From Candidatus Sumerlaeota bacterium (lineage in GTDB: Bacteria; Sumerlaeota; Sumerlaeia; MVZB01; JAJFLK01), in contig JAJFLK010000017.1 in NCBI GenBank assembly GCA_021772735.1, positions 1 through 6,306 of the forward strand: a stretch of DNA of 6,306 nt. Direction: 5' to 3'. This document shows positions 1 to 5,397 of the stretch, in pieces. Every line of letters starts with the position of its first letter. The stretch's first letter is position 1. The notes under the pieces were generated by a model. It searched no databases, was not told the origin of the DNA, and saw only the letters and a program-made list of their open reading frames with translations. The position numbers and the translations under genes are program-made.

Positions 1-345
1 GTAGAAGCCCTCGACGTCCACCTTCTTCGAGGCGAACTTGTAGAGGTTCAGCGAGGCGTTGGCCAGAAGCACGGTCTGGATTTTGCCGTCCGAGAAGATC
101 GCGGCCGGCTGGCCACCTTTGAGGCACATCGTGGCGCACGAAGGCATGTCGCCTTTGGGCGTCTTGTGCGTGTCGTTCAGTGCGTTGTGATCCGATCCCA
201 TCATGACCATGCCCTTGGCCGAGCACGAGAGATCGACGAGGATGCCGCTGATGGTGGCGGGTTCCGGAGCGGCGAATGTCGTCGCGACCGAAGTGGTCAG
301 CATAAGCGCCGCAGCCAGGGCTGCGAACAGTTTCGATTTGCGCAT
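1..345 (-). CDS. secreted Cys/His-containing protein of unknown function (3' end outside window)
   Basis: The first 115 codons of an exported protein are visible; the C-terminus lies beyond the left edge. The start is the ATG at 345-343, chosen because TAAGGAGA (353-360) sits 7 nt upstream. Residues 1-25 are a clear Sec signal peptide: MRKSK, then an Ala/Leu-rich core, then a likely cut after TFA (residue 25). The mature part opens with a 'GxLVDxxC' segment (G34, C41), then H53 and H60, then CATMC (C70, C74) and 'KGGQPAAIF', and later a DGKIQTV strand. From memory, this arrangement (GxxVDxxC, His, CAxxC, GxPxA, DGK) recurs in small periplasmic proteins usually annotated as hypothetical. The Cys/His set could bind a metal or form a disulfide, but that is inference. 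It follows the ABC operon in the same orientation, but a 316-nt gap and its own candidate promoter suggest separate transcription. I am sure it is a gene and unsure of its function. Confidence 0.85.
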   Translation of the reverse strand, partial: MRKSKLFAALAAALMLTTSVATTFAAPEPATISGILVDLSCSAKGMVMMGSDHNALNDTHKTPKGDMPSCATMCLKGGQPAAIFSDGKIQTVLLANASLNLYKFASKKVDVEGFY

Positions 346-661
346 GATTGATTCTCCTTAATCTGCGATTCGTGTGGTAGAGACTTGAATTGTGGGACTT
401 AGCCCTTTTTTGAGGTTGCTCTCGTTCGATCTCCCGCCGTAGGACGTCTCTCCCAATCCATCCCGCGCCGGGGCGATCAGGCGGTCCCTTGCCGGTTCCG
501 CCCGAGGGCAACCCTGCCCCTGTATTAACGACTACGCACGGCGCGGCCGGAAAGTTCCCGGGGGTTCATATTTTTTTGAGAATTTTTTGCGGGGGTGTTT
601 TCCCGCGCGGCTGGCGGGCACATTCCAGATTAAGCAAATCAGCTCGCGGCTCAGCCTAATT
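346..661. other. 316-nt intergenic region between the ATPase gene and the secreted Cys/His protein gene
   Basis: I see no convincing coding sequence here. Read on the minus strand, it holds in order: about 50 nt after the ATPase stop; a GCGGG/CCCGC inverted repeat (589-593 with 602-606); two A-tracts; a candidate ECF-type promoter; a predicted leader of about 180 nt with a small hairpin (GGGCA/TGCCC, 506-519); and a weaker GC-rich inverted repeat (about 480-502). It ends with the ribosome binding site TAAGGAGA of the downstream gene. No hairpin followed by a T-run was found on the minus strand, so the ABC operon has no obvious intrinsic terminator. Confidence 0.6.
525..588 (-). promoter_or_regulatory. 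candidate ECF-sigma-type promoter with phased A-tracts
   Basis: On the minus strand GGAACTTT (551-558) matches the GGAAC-type -35 box of many group IV (ECF) sigma factors. CGTAGT (531-536) lies 17 nt downstream of GGAAC and could be the -10 box; GTCGTTAA (525-532) follows. Directly upstream are A7 (571-577) and A6 (583-588), whose centres are about one helical turn apart, placed like an UP element or bent DNA. The downstream gene starts at 345, which implies a long leader of about 180 nt. This is a motif match only; the cognate sigma factor is not in the window. Confidence 0.45.
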
Positions 662-1390
662 CTATTCTCGCCGGGTTTCCCCGCTCGCCCCGCGCGCAGC
701 GCTCGTATCGAGGACGCCGTCTTCGATTTCAAAAATTCTGTGGACCAAATCCAGTGAACGGTGGTCGTGCGTGACGACGAGAACGGCCGCGCCTCTTTGC
801 GTCGCCGCAGTCCGGAACAAGTTCATCACCTGCCGACCCAGTTCCTTATCGAGCGATGCCGTCGGCTCATCGGCGAGCAGGAGCGAGGGGCGATGAACCA
901 GAGCCCGCGCGATCGCCACCCTCTGTTGCTGACCTCCGGAAAGTTTAGTCGGCAAGTGTGAGCCACGATCGGCCACGCCCAGCGATTCCATCATCTCCCG
1001 GGCTCGGCGCGCGGCATCGCGTCGCGGCATGTCGTCGAGCTCGAGAACAAGGCGGACGTTCTCCTCCGCCGTCAGGAAAGGTATGAGGTTTGAACGCTGA
1101 AAAACGAAACCCAGCTTGCGGCGGCGAAACAGATTCGCATCCGCCACGACCCGCCCGTCTTGCATGATTTCCTCTCCGCCGATCTCAAGCCAGCCAGTAT
1201 CGGGCTGATTGATCAATCCCATGATCGTCAGCAGCGTGGACTTGCCGGATCCCGATGGGCCCAGCAGCGCGACGACCTCACCGGGATACATCTCAAAGCT
1301 CGCCTCTTTCAGAGCGCGGACAAGCGTGTTCCCTTCTCCATAATGTTTGGAAAGCCCACGGGCGCGAATCGCTGGGGTGGAAGTTGTCAT
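662..1390 (-). CDS. ABC exporter ATP-binding protein, DevA/MacB type
   Basis: This 242-residue cytoplasmic ATPase powers the exporter encoded with the two genes upstream. All nucleotide-binding motifs are intact: Walker A GPSGSGKST (44-52), Q-loop Q98 in GFVFQRSNLIPFLT, signature LSGGQ (150-154), Walker B LLLADEP (170-176) with catalytic E175, D-loop SLD (179-181) and H-loop H208. The length and the 'RSNLIPFLTAEENV' Q-loop context fit the LolD/MacB/DevA subfamily, which works as a homodimer with FtsX-like permeases and uses ATP in mechanotransmission rather than conventional import. Its ATG (1390) overlaps the permease stop as ATGA (1387-1390), and GAGGTG (1399-1404) inside the permease gene gives it a good binding site 8 nt away. 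It is the last gene of the three-gene block. LolD is less likely because an adaptor gene is present. The DevA-like assignment rests on the gene order adaptor-permease-ATPase. Confidence 0.93.
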   Translation of the reverse strand: MTTSTPAIRARGLSKHYGEGNTLVRALKEASFEMYPGEVVALLGPSGSGKSTLLTIMGLINQPDTGWLEIGGEEIMQDGRVVADANLFRRRKLGFVFQRSNLIPFLTAEENVRLVLELDDMPRRDAARRAREMMESLGVADRGSHLPTKLSGGQQQRVAIARALVHRPSLLLADEPTASLDKELGRQVMNLFRTAATQRGAAVLVVTHDHRSLDLVHRIFEIEDGVLDTSAARGASGETRRE

Positions 1391-2601
1391 CCGGACAACA
1401 CCTCGTTCGGGTCTGCCGCGAGCGCCTTTCTTATTCCAAAAACGCTCGACACAACGGAGATAAGGACAACGAGGATCAGCAGCGAGATACGGTGTTCGTT
1501 CTCGATCACAACGCGGCGGGGGAACATCTCGAAGAGCGAATCGCCGAGAACGATCGCGATAACGTATGCGGAGCCGCCGAGCAATAGCGACTCCTGGAGA
1601 ATCATCCCGAGAATCACAGAGGTGCGAGCTCCCAATAACTTCAGCAACGCAATCGAGTGCATCTTGTCCACGGTCATCGTATAAATGATGAGGCCCATCA
1701 CGATGGTCGAAATGATGACGAGGATCGCGCGGAACAGACCAATCTGCCGCCGCGTCTTCTCGACCATCCCACCCAGAATGAGTTGATGCTGCTCTGCCAC
1801 GGTATAGACGGAGACGTCGCGCCAGGCCTTGAATCTCTCTCGGACGCTTTGGGCATCCACCCCAGGCAAGAGGTTCACCATCACCGCGGATATCGGCACG
1901 GGCCCGAGCGATGGAATCAAAGCCGCCGGATTCGCCGAGAAGCGCACCAGCTCCGGATCGCGGGCGAATTCACTATCCCGGACACGCTCGAACCTCGCTT
2001 CGCGGTCCAATCGAATGGCTTCGTTCGGCGAATCGTTCTGAATCCTCTGCGCATCGGAAAGAGTAAAGAACGCCGCAGAATCACCGCCGGACGACATCAT
2101 CCCTTCGGTGATTCCGACGACCGTGTAAGTATCGCGTCCGAGTACGATCTTTTCCCCGAGGCCAAGGCCGAGCGAACGATCGACTAGAAATTCATAGTGC
2201 GGCTGCGCAATGGGCCGGCCTTCCACAATGCCGAGCCCCTCACCCCGATCGTCCGGCCAGGACAGCCCGAGGCAGGTAAATCGAATCGGCTTGTCCTGCG
2301 GAGTTTCGCGCTGAATCGTATGCGAGACATACGACCTCGCGTGGGCGACGCCCGGCACGACCCGCGCGCGTTCCTCCAGATCTCCGGAGATCCTTGAGAG
2401 CTCGGCGAACGGTCCGCGGGTGTCTCGCTGAACGATCCACAGATCCGCGTCAAGTCGGTCCGGGAGAGCGGTCGCGTCATCGACGATGCCGTTGTAAATC
2501 CCCGTCATGGCCAGCACGACGGTGAGCAGCAGCCCCAAACCGACAACGGTCAGAGAGAATCGGCCAAGATCCTGACGGACATCGCGAACAGCCAGGTTCA
2601 T
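1387..2601 (-). CDS. ABC exporter permease, FtsX/MacB family (DevC-like)
   Basis: This 404-residue inner-membrane subunit has the four-helix plan of the MacB/DevC family. TM1 is at about 16-38 (SLTVVGLGLLLTVVLAMTG). A periplasmic domain of about 245 residues follows (about 40-285). TM2 (about 288-310), TM3 (about 335-357) and TM4 (about 372-392) form the FtsX domain. It ends in KALAADPNEVLSG, like the 'DPxEVL' tail common in these permeases. The opening 'LAVRDVRQDLGRFSLTVVGLGLLL' resembles DevC proteins more than MacB itself, which has a fused ATPase that is absent here. The start ATG (2601) overlaps the adaptor stop as ATGA. The local ribosome site (AGAAAGAAG) is weak, so translational coupling to the adaptor is likely. 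It should pair with the adjacent ATPase and the adaptor to push a substrate out of the cell. The substrate is not evident. Confidence 0.9.
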   Translation of the reverse strand: MNLAVRDVRQDLGRFSLTVVGLGLLLTVVLAMTGIYNGIVDDATALPDRLDADLWIVQRDTRGPFAELSRISGDLEERARVVPGVAHARSYVSHTIQRETPQDKPIRFTCLGLSWPDDRGEGLGIVEGRPIAQPHYEFLVDRSLGLGLGEKIVLGRDTYTVVGITEGMMSSGGDSAAFFTLSDAQRIQNDSPNEAIRLDREARFERVRDSEFARDPELVRFSANPAALIPSLGPVPISAVMVNLLPGVDAQSVRERFKAWRDVSVYTVAEQHQLILGGMVEKTRRQIGLFRAILVIISTIVMGLIIYTMTVDKMHSIALLKLLGARTSVILGMILQESLLLGGSAYVIAIVLGDSLFEMFPRRVVIENEHRISLLILVVLISVVSSVFGIRKALAADPNEVLSG

Positions 2602-3788
2602 TGGGATGCTTCTTTCTCGCGGTTCTCCAGAATTTGGATTCGTTTTCCGTCTTTTAGGATCTTCCGGTCTTCGCCGAAAGGTCGCAGGACGGTGTCGCCC
2701 ACAGAGAGGCCATGAGTGACCTCCGCGAATTGAGAACTCCGCTGTCCGAGCTTGAGCTCTCGGAATTCCGTGCGGCCGCCGCTTGCAATAAAAACGCCGT
2801 CTCGTCCGCCCACGCGCACAAGAACATGGGTCGGGACTCGCATGATTTCGGATTTACGGGAAAGCTCGATCCATGCGTCAACACGCTGACCGAAGACCAG
2901 ATTTTCGAGAGGCGCATCGAACGTAATATCCACAAGCAGTTCGCGTGTCTCTCGATCAACTTCGCGGCCAATCCGAGATGTGGTTCCCTTCAATTCATGT
3001 TCGGGATCGGAACGCAGAACGATGCGCGCCGGATGTCCAACAGAGAGCAACCCGAGGTAGGTTTCGTCGACCCACACGCTGGCCCAGACCGTATCGCTCG
3101 CGGCCAACCTCAGCACGGCGGCGCCCGGAACGGCCACCTCGCCGACCTCACGATCGCGGCCGACAATGATTGCGTCGAACGGGCTCCGCACGATCGTCTG
3201 GTCGAGCCTTGCGTTGGATCGTTCGAGACCTCGGCGCGCGGCCGCGATCGCCTCGTGGCCTTCGAATTCAGCCGCCTCGGCTCGCGCCAGGTCCGCCCGG
3301 GCGACCTTCTCGCGCTCTTCGGCCACATCGAGATCCTCCTGGCTGGAGACCCCCTGCGCGACCAGCGGGCGGATTCTGCGCATCGCGGATTCGGCCCCGG
3401 CCAGGACGGCTTCGGCGCGCTCGATGTCAGCGCTCAATCGCCTCAATGCTGATTCGACCCGAGCCACTTCCTGTTCGGCGAGCGCCACCTCCGAGCGAAA
3501 AGTGCTGTCATCGATTGAGGCCAATTCCTGACCGGCTTCGACGCGATTGCCCTGATCGGCGAACAGCTCGGCGACTCGGCCGGTCACCTCGAATCCAACG
3601 CCGATCATCCGCCGGCTTTCGACGGACCCGGTTCCGAACGCCTCGACGACGATGGGGCCGAGAGAAATTTTATGGGAGGTGACAGAGGTGGGACGGAGCG
3701 CGACACGATAGATCGCCGCCAATACCACACCGGCAAACACCAGCCGAACAAGAACGCGACGCGTGCGAATCAGATTAACTTTCTCCAT
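2598..3788 (-). CDS. periplasmic adaptor (membrane fusion protein), HlyD/MacA/DevB type
   Basis: This 396-residue adaptor would link the inner-membrane ABC permease to an outer-membrane channel. It has one N-terminal membrane anchor (about 12-29), then the first half of a lipoyl-like domain (about 44-95, with 'GRVAELFADQGNRVEAGQELASID'). A long Ala/Glu/Arg-rich coiled-coil hairpin follows (about 96-195). The second lipoyl half is at about 198-230 ('TIVRSPFDAIIVGRDREVGEVAVPGAAVL'), a beta-barrel at about 235-310, and a membrane-proximal domain at about 315-385. This order and length are typical of DevB/MacA-like proteins. The ATG at 3788 is preceded by GGGAG (about 3796-3800). Its stop overlaps the permease start. 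No TolC-like outer-membrane gene is visible, so the channel is presumably encoded elsewhere. A candidate 35-codon ORF overlaps its start by 14 nt and could influence its translation. Confidence 0.92.
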   Translation of the reverse strand: MEKVNLIRTRRVLVRLVFAGVVLAAIYRVALRPTSVTSHKISLGPIVVEAFGTGSVESRRMIGVGFEVTGRVAELFADQGNRVEAGQELASIDDSTFRSEVALAEQEVARVESALRRLSADIERAEAVLAGAESAMRRIRPLVAQGVSSQEDLDVAEEREKVARADLARAEAAEFEGHEAIAAARRGLERSNARLDQTIVRSPFDAIIVGRDREVGEVAVPGAAVLRLAASDTVWASVWVDETYLGLLSVGHPARIVLRSDPEHELKGTTSRIGREVDRETRELLVDITFDAPLENLVFGQRVDAWIELSRKSEIMRVPTHVLVRVGGRDGVFIASGGRTEFRELKLGQRSSQFAEVTHGLSVGDTVLRPFGEDRKILKDGKRIQILENREKEASQ

Positions 3789-3882
3789 CGTGAAACTCCC
3801 TGGACCCTTGGCTTTCTCGTGCGAAGTCGAGATTGCGATGGGGTGATTCGTTCAAGCCTTCTGTCAGCGTCTCGTTTGACAT
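3775..3882 (-). CDS. candidate 35-codon ORF ahead of and overlapping the adaptor start
   Basis: In the 130-nt gap before the adaptor, the minus strand has GGAGGTGA (3890-3897), the strongest Shine-Dalgarno match in the window. It lies 7 nt from the ATG at 3882-3880. The frame runs 35 codons (begins MSNETLTEGLNESPHRN, ends REFHDGES) and stops at TAA 3775-3777, overlapping the adaptor's ATG (3788) by 14 nt in another frame. The peptide is hydrophilic, without a membrane segment or Cys, and I recognise no family. An in-frame ATG at 3900 would add six codons but has no ribosome site. Its possible role is a short translated leader that delivers ribosomes to the adaptor start. It could also be non-functional, or the Shine-Dalgarno match could be chance. 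Confidence 0.4.
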   Translation of the reverse strand: MSNETLTEGLNESPHRNLDFARESQGSREFHDGES

Positions 3883-3918
3883 TGCTCCGTCACCTCCCAT
3901 GGTTTGGGCAGCCATGAC

Positions 3919-4704
3919 TTATTGCGACGCGGGCTCCGCAGCTGGTGCATAGCCCTCGGGCAGCGGCGTGAGTTCATGCATCGCCTTCATGCCACGCTCG
4001 GCGAATTCACTGACCTTGTATGCATGTGCCACGATGAGCTTGGCCACTTCGGGATCATCGGAGGTCTCGACCACCTCGATGCCGTTGGGGATGTCCGTGG
4101 CCACCATCCTTATTTTGTCTGTGTATTTGACGATTTCGGCGAACAAGGGATCCCAGTGCCGAACTCTCCGGCCGCCTTCGAGCCGATCCATCATCTCGCG
4201 CGGATGCCGCCGCAGCGTGTCGAGCAGGTCGGGATCTGTCGTCGTCGTGATGGTCCGCACGCCGCCCGGAATCTCTTCGACGTGCCGGGTAATGCTCTGA
4301 TAATTGCCCACCAGAGTCCGCGCGTCGCTCATCTCAGGCCCGCCGTGGCCCTGCCCGCTCATGTTTCCGCGCGCGCCCTTGCCCATCCCCTGCCGACTCT
4401 CGGCGCCGCACGCCCCTTGCTTCATTCCCACTCCCGCCTTGGGTCCATCGCCCTGTCGCGCTCTCCGCTCGGCCTTGCGGCCCTTGCCTTCGCCCCGAGC
4501 GATGTCCTTCGTCATGCCGCACGGGCAAGAGTCCACGCCGTCGTAACTTTGCGGTGTTTCGTTTTTCGATTGCGGCGCTTCAACGGCCGCGCTCTGAGCG
4601 TCTTCGTCCGCCCAGGTCGCATCAGCGCCGGGGTTCAACATCGCAGCCAGAAAAAAAACGCTACCCGCCCAAGCAGCGACTCTCATTCGATTTTTCTTTC
4701 TCAT
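3919..4704 (-). CDS. secreted protein with SCPC motif, Gly/Lys/Met-rich linker and two-copy IPxG-DP-His repeat
   Basis: This 261-residue protein has a Sec signal peptide (about 1-32, RKKNRMR then a hydrophobic core, AxA-type site near ADATWA) and three visible parts. The first is a short segment with SCPCGM (C60, C62). The second is a low-complexity linker rich in Gly, Lys, Arg, Gln and Met (about 66-125, including C99, H120 and several Met). The third is a folded C-terminal domain (about 126-248). That domain contains two ungapped repeats: IPGGV...TxxDPD...H (145-178, His167) and IPNGI...TxDDPE...H (205-238, His227), offset by exactly 60 residues, with 'WDPLFAEIVKYTDKI' between them. I recall similar C-terminal domains in proteins annotated as hypothetical but know no characterised member. 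Cys, His and Met suggest metal or thiol chemistry, which is inference. GGGAGG (4714-4719) lies 9 nt before the ATG. It sits between the ArsR gene and the exporter, all on one strand. Confidence 0.85.
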   Translation of the reverse strand: MRKKNRMRVAAWAGSVFFLAAMLNPGADATWADEDAQSAAVEAPQSKNETPQSYDGVDSCPCGMTKDIARGEGKGRKAERRARQGDGPKAGVGMKQGACGAESRQGMGKGARGNMSGQGHGGPEMSDARTLVGNYQSITRHVEEIPGGVRTITTTTDPDLLDTLRRHPREMMDRLEGGRRVRHWDPLFAEIVKYTDKIRMVATDIPNGIEVVETSDDPEVAKLIVAHAYKVSEFAERGMKAMHELTPLPEGYAPAAEPASQ

Positions 4705-4878
4705 GATCTTCCGCCTCCCTCTATACGGTCCCTATTGATCTGTCGCAGACCGGCCGCCAAAGCCAGCCCGCGTTAACGCATTGCGCCACGGCCAGGCAGC
4801 CCGCAGCTGCGTCTGCCAGGTTCGCTCTGCTCGCGGCAAGGAAAGTTGGCCCATGCCGCAGACCCTCAGTCTCCTTTC
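4705..4878 (-). promoter_or_regulatory. repressor-to-secreted-protein spacer with dyad symmetries
   Basis: This 174-nt spacer holds a 29-nt dyad: arms CCAGGCAG (4792-4799) and CTGCCAGG (4813-4820), paired except for one A/A mismatch. Between them, centred almost at the same point, is the perfect 10-bp palindrome CGCAGCTGCG (4802-4811). A second perfect 10-bp palindrome, GCGTTAACGC, is at 4770-4779. The first could form a stable RNA hairpin in a transcript reading from arsR into the secreted-protein gene, but no T-run follows, so it does not look like an intrinsic terminator. It might be an operator, a processing hairpin or chance in GC-rich DNA. No convincing -35/-10 pair was found in the spacer. 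Confidence 0.4.
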
Positions 4879-5187
4879 TCAAATTCCCCCGTACCGCTTC
4901 TCGATGCAATTAATGATGCTGACCAAGCCCTTTTCGGCGACCTGGTAATAGACTTCCCGCCCCCGGCGCTCTGCCTTGAGCAGCCCCCTGTCCTTCATTC
5001 GCCCGAGATGGATGGACGCGGCGTGCTGAGCGATCCCACATGCTTCGGCGAGCTGCCCGACGGTGTGCTCGGCGTAGAGCAGCATCTGGACCATCCGAAG
5101 CCGCTGAGGGTGAGCCAAGGTCTTGAGGCATTCTGACGCCTTTTCCAGCGCCTCGCTTGACAGGGGTTTGGGTGATTTCGTTTTCAT
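4879..5187 (-). CDS. ArsR-family winged-helix transcriptional regulator
   Basis: This is a 102-residue cytoplasmic repressor-type protein. The opening ASECLKTLAHPQRLRMVQMLL (17-37) is the classic ArsR/SmtB dimer and helix region. TVGQLAEACGIAQHAASIHLGRMKDRGLL (42-70) is the helix-turn-helix, and KAERRGREVYYQVA (71-84) is the wing. The C-terminal helix is GLVSIINCIEKRYG. The ELCVC-type arsenic site of classical ArsR is absent. Cysteines instead lie at 20, 50 and 94; I recall similarly placed cysteines in one ArsR subgroup, so they may form a thiol or metal sensor. The only in-frame starts are GTG 5193 and ATG 5187, since a TGA lies just upstream. Neither has a Shine-Dalgarno sequence, and the ATG fits the predicted transcription start. 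The gene is first in a row of same-strand genes and is divergent from the TPP enzyme. It probably represses itself and perhaps the secreted protein and exporter. Confidence 0.92.
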   Translation of the reverse strand: MKTKSPKPLSSEALEKASECLKTLAHPQRLRMVQMLLYAEHTVGQLAEACGIAQHAASIHLGRMKDRGLLKAERRGREVYYQVAEKGLVSIINCIEKRYGGI

Positions 5188-5194
5188 AATCACA

Positions 5195-5224
5195 AGGATA
5201 AATCATGATATGATGATATGTCAA
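5195..5224 (-). promoter_or_regulatory. promoter and probable operator of the ArsR-family gene
   Basis: On the minus strand a perfect -35 box TTGACA (5219-5224) is followed after 18 nt by TATCCT (5195-5200), a 4/6 match to the -10 consensus. The spacer carries a tandem 8-bp direct repeat, ATGATATG at 5205-5212 and again at 5213-5220 (plus-strand reading). An overlapping inverted repeat ATCAT-GAT-ATGAT lies at 5203-5215. An AT-rich repeat between the boxes is where an autorepressor would block RNA polymerase. Transcription should begin near 5187-5189, at or next to the ATG at 5187, which implies a leaderless or nearly leaderless mRNA. Confidence 0.6.
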
Positions 5225-5314
5225 TGCTTATTCACAAATCTCTTCCCGCGCCTCCCTCGGCACTGCCCCAGGCGCCTCTGATCCTCCCGACGGGTCGGCC
5301 CCCGCCCTCTGCCC

Positions 5315-5342
5315 TTGATTGTTTCCGCCGCGCGGCTATCAT
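5315..5342 (+). promoter_or_regulatory. candidate sigma70-type promoter of the TPP-enzyme gene
   Basis: TTGATT (5315-5320) and TATCAT (5337-5342) are separated by 16 nt and match the -35 and -10 consensus at 4/6 and 5/6 positions. The predicted start near 5349 leaves a leader of about 49 nt before the ATG at 5398. It is motif-based only. It lies about 90 nt from the ArsR operator, so there is no obvious shared regulation. Confidence 0.4.
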
Positions 5343-5397
5343 CGACGCTTCTCGCGCAAATAGACGAACCGACATGCAAAGAGGGGCGGACATAGGG

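Noticed and set aside
589..606. GCGGG/CCCGC hairpin as a terminator of the ABC operon
   Set aside because: In the minus-strand direction it is followed by an A-run rather than a T-run, and it abuts the promoter A-tracts.
532..732. 66-residue minus-strand frame overlapping the end of the ATPase gene
   Set aside because: It starts inside the ATPase gene in another frame, has no ribosome site, and its tail runs through the A-tracts and promoter motif; the composition looks like a frame shadow.
2712..3452. 246-residue plus-strand frame opposite the adaptor gene
   Set aside because: It is antisense to a clear HlyD-type gene and has no recognisable domain; long antisense frames are common in GC-rich coding DNA.
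3904..4776. 290-residue plus-strand frame opposite the secreted repeat protein
   Set aside because: The minus-strand product has a signal peptide, a ribosome site and an internal repeat, while the plus-strand translation shows no domain structure.
4732..4854. 40-codon minus-strand ORF in the spacer downstream of the ArsR gene
   Set aside because: There is no ribosome site at usable spacing and no family resemblance; the Trp/Arg-rich peptide looks like random GC-rich translation.
5374..5397. Upstream in-frame ATG for the TPP enzyme at 5374
   Set aside because: It has no Shine-Dalgarno sequence, and the family N-terminus (MNGAE...) fits the start at 5398.
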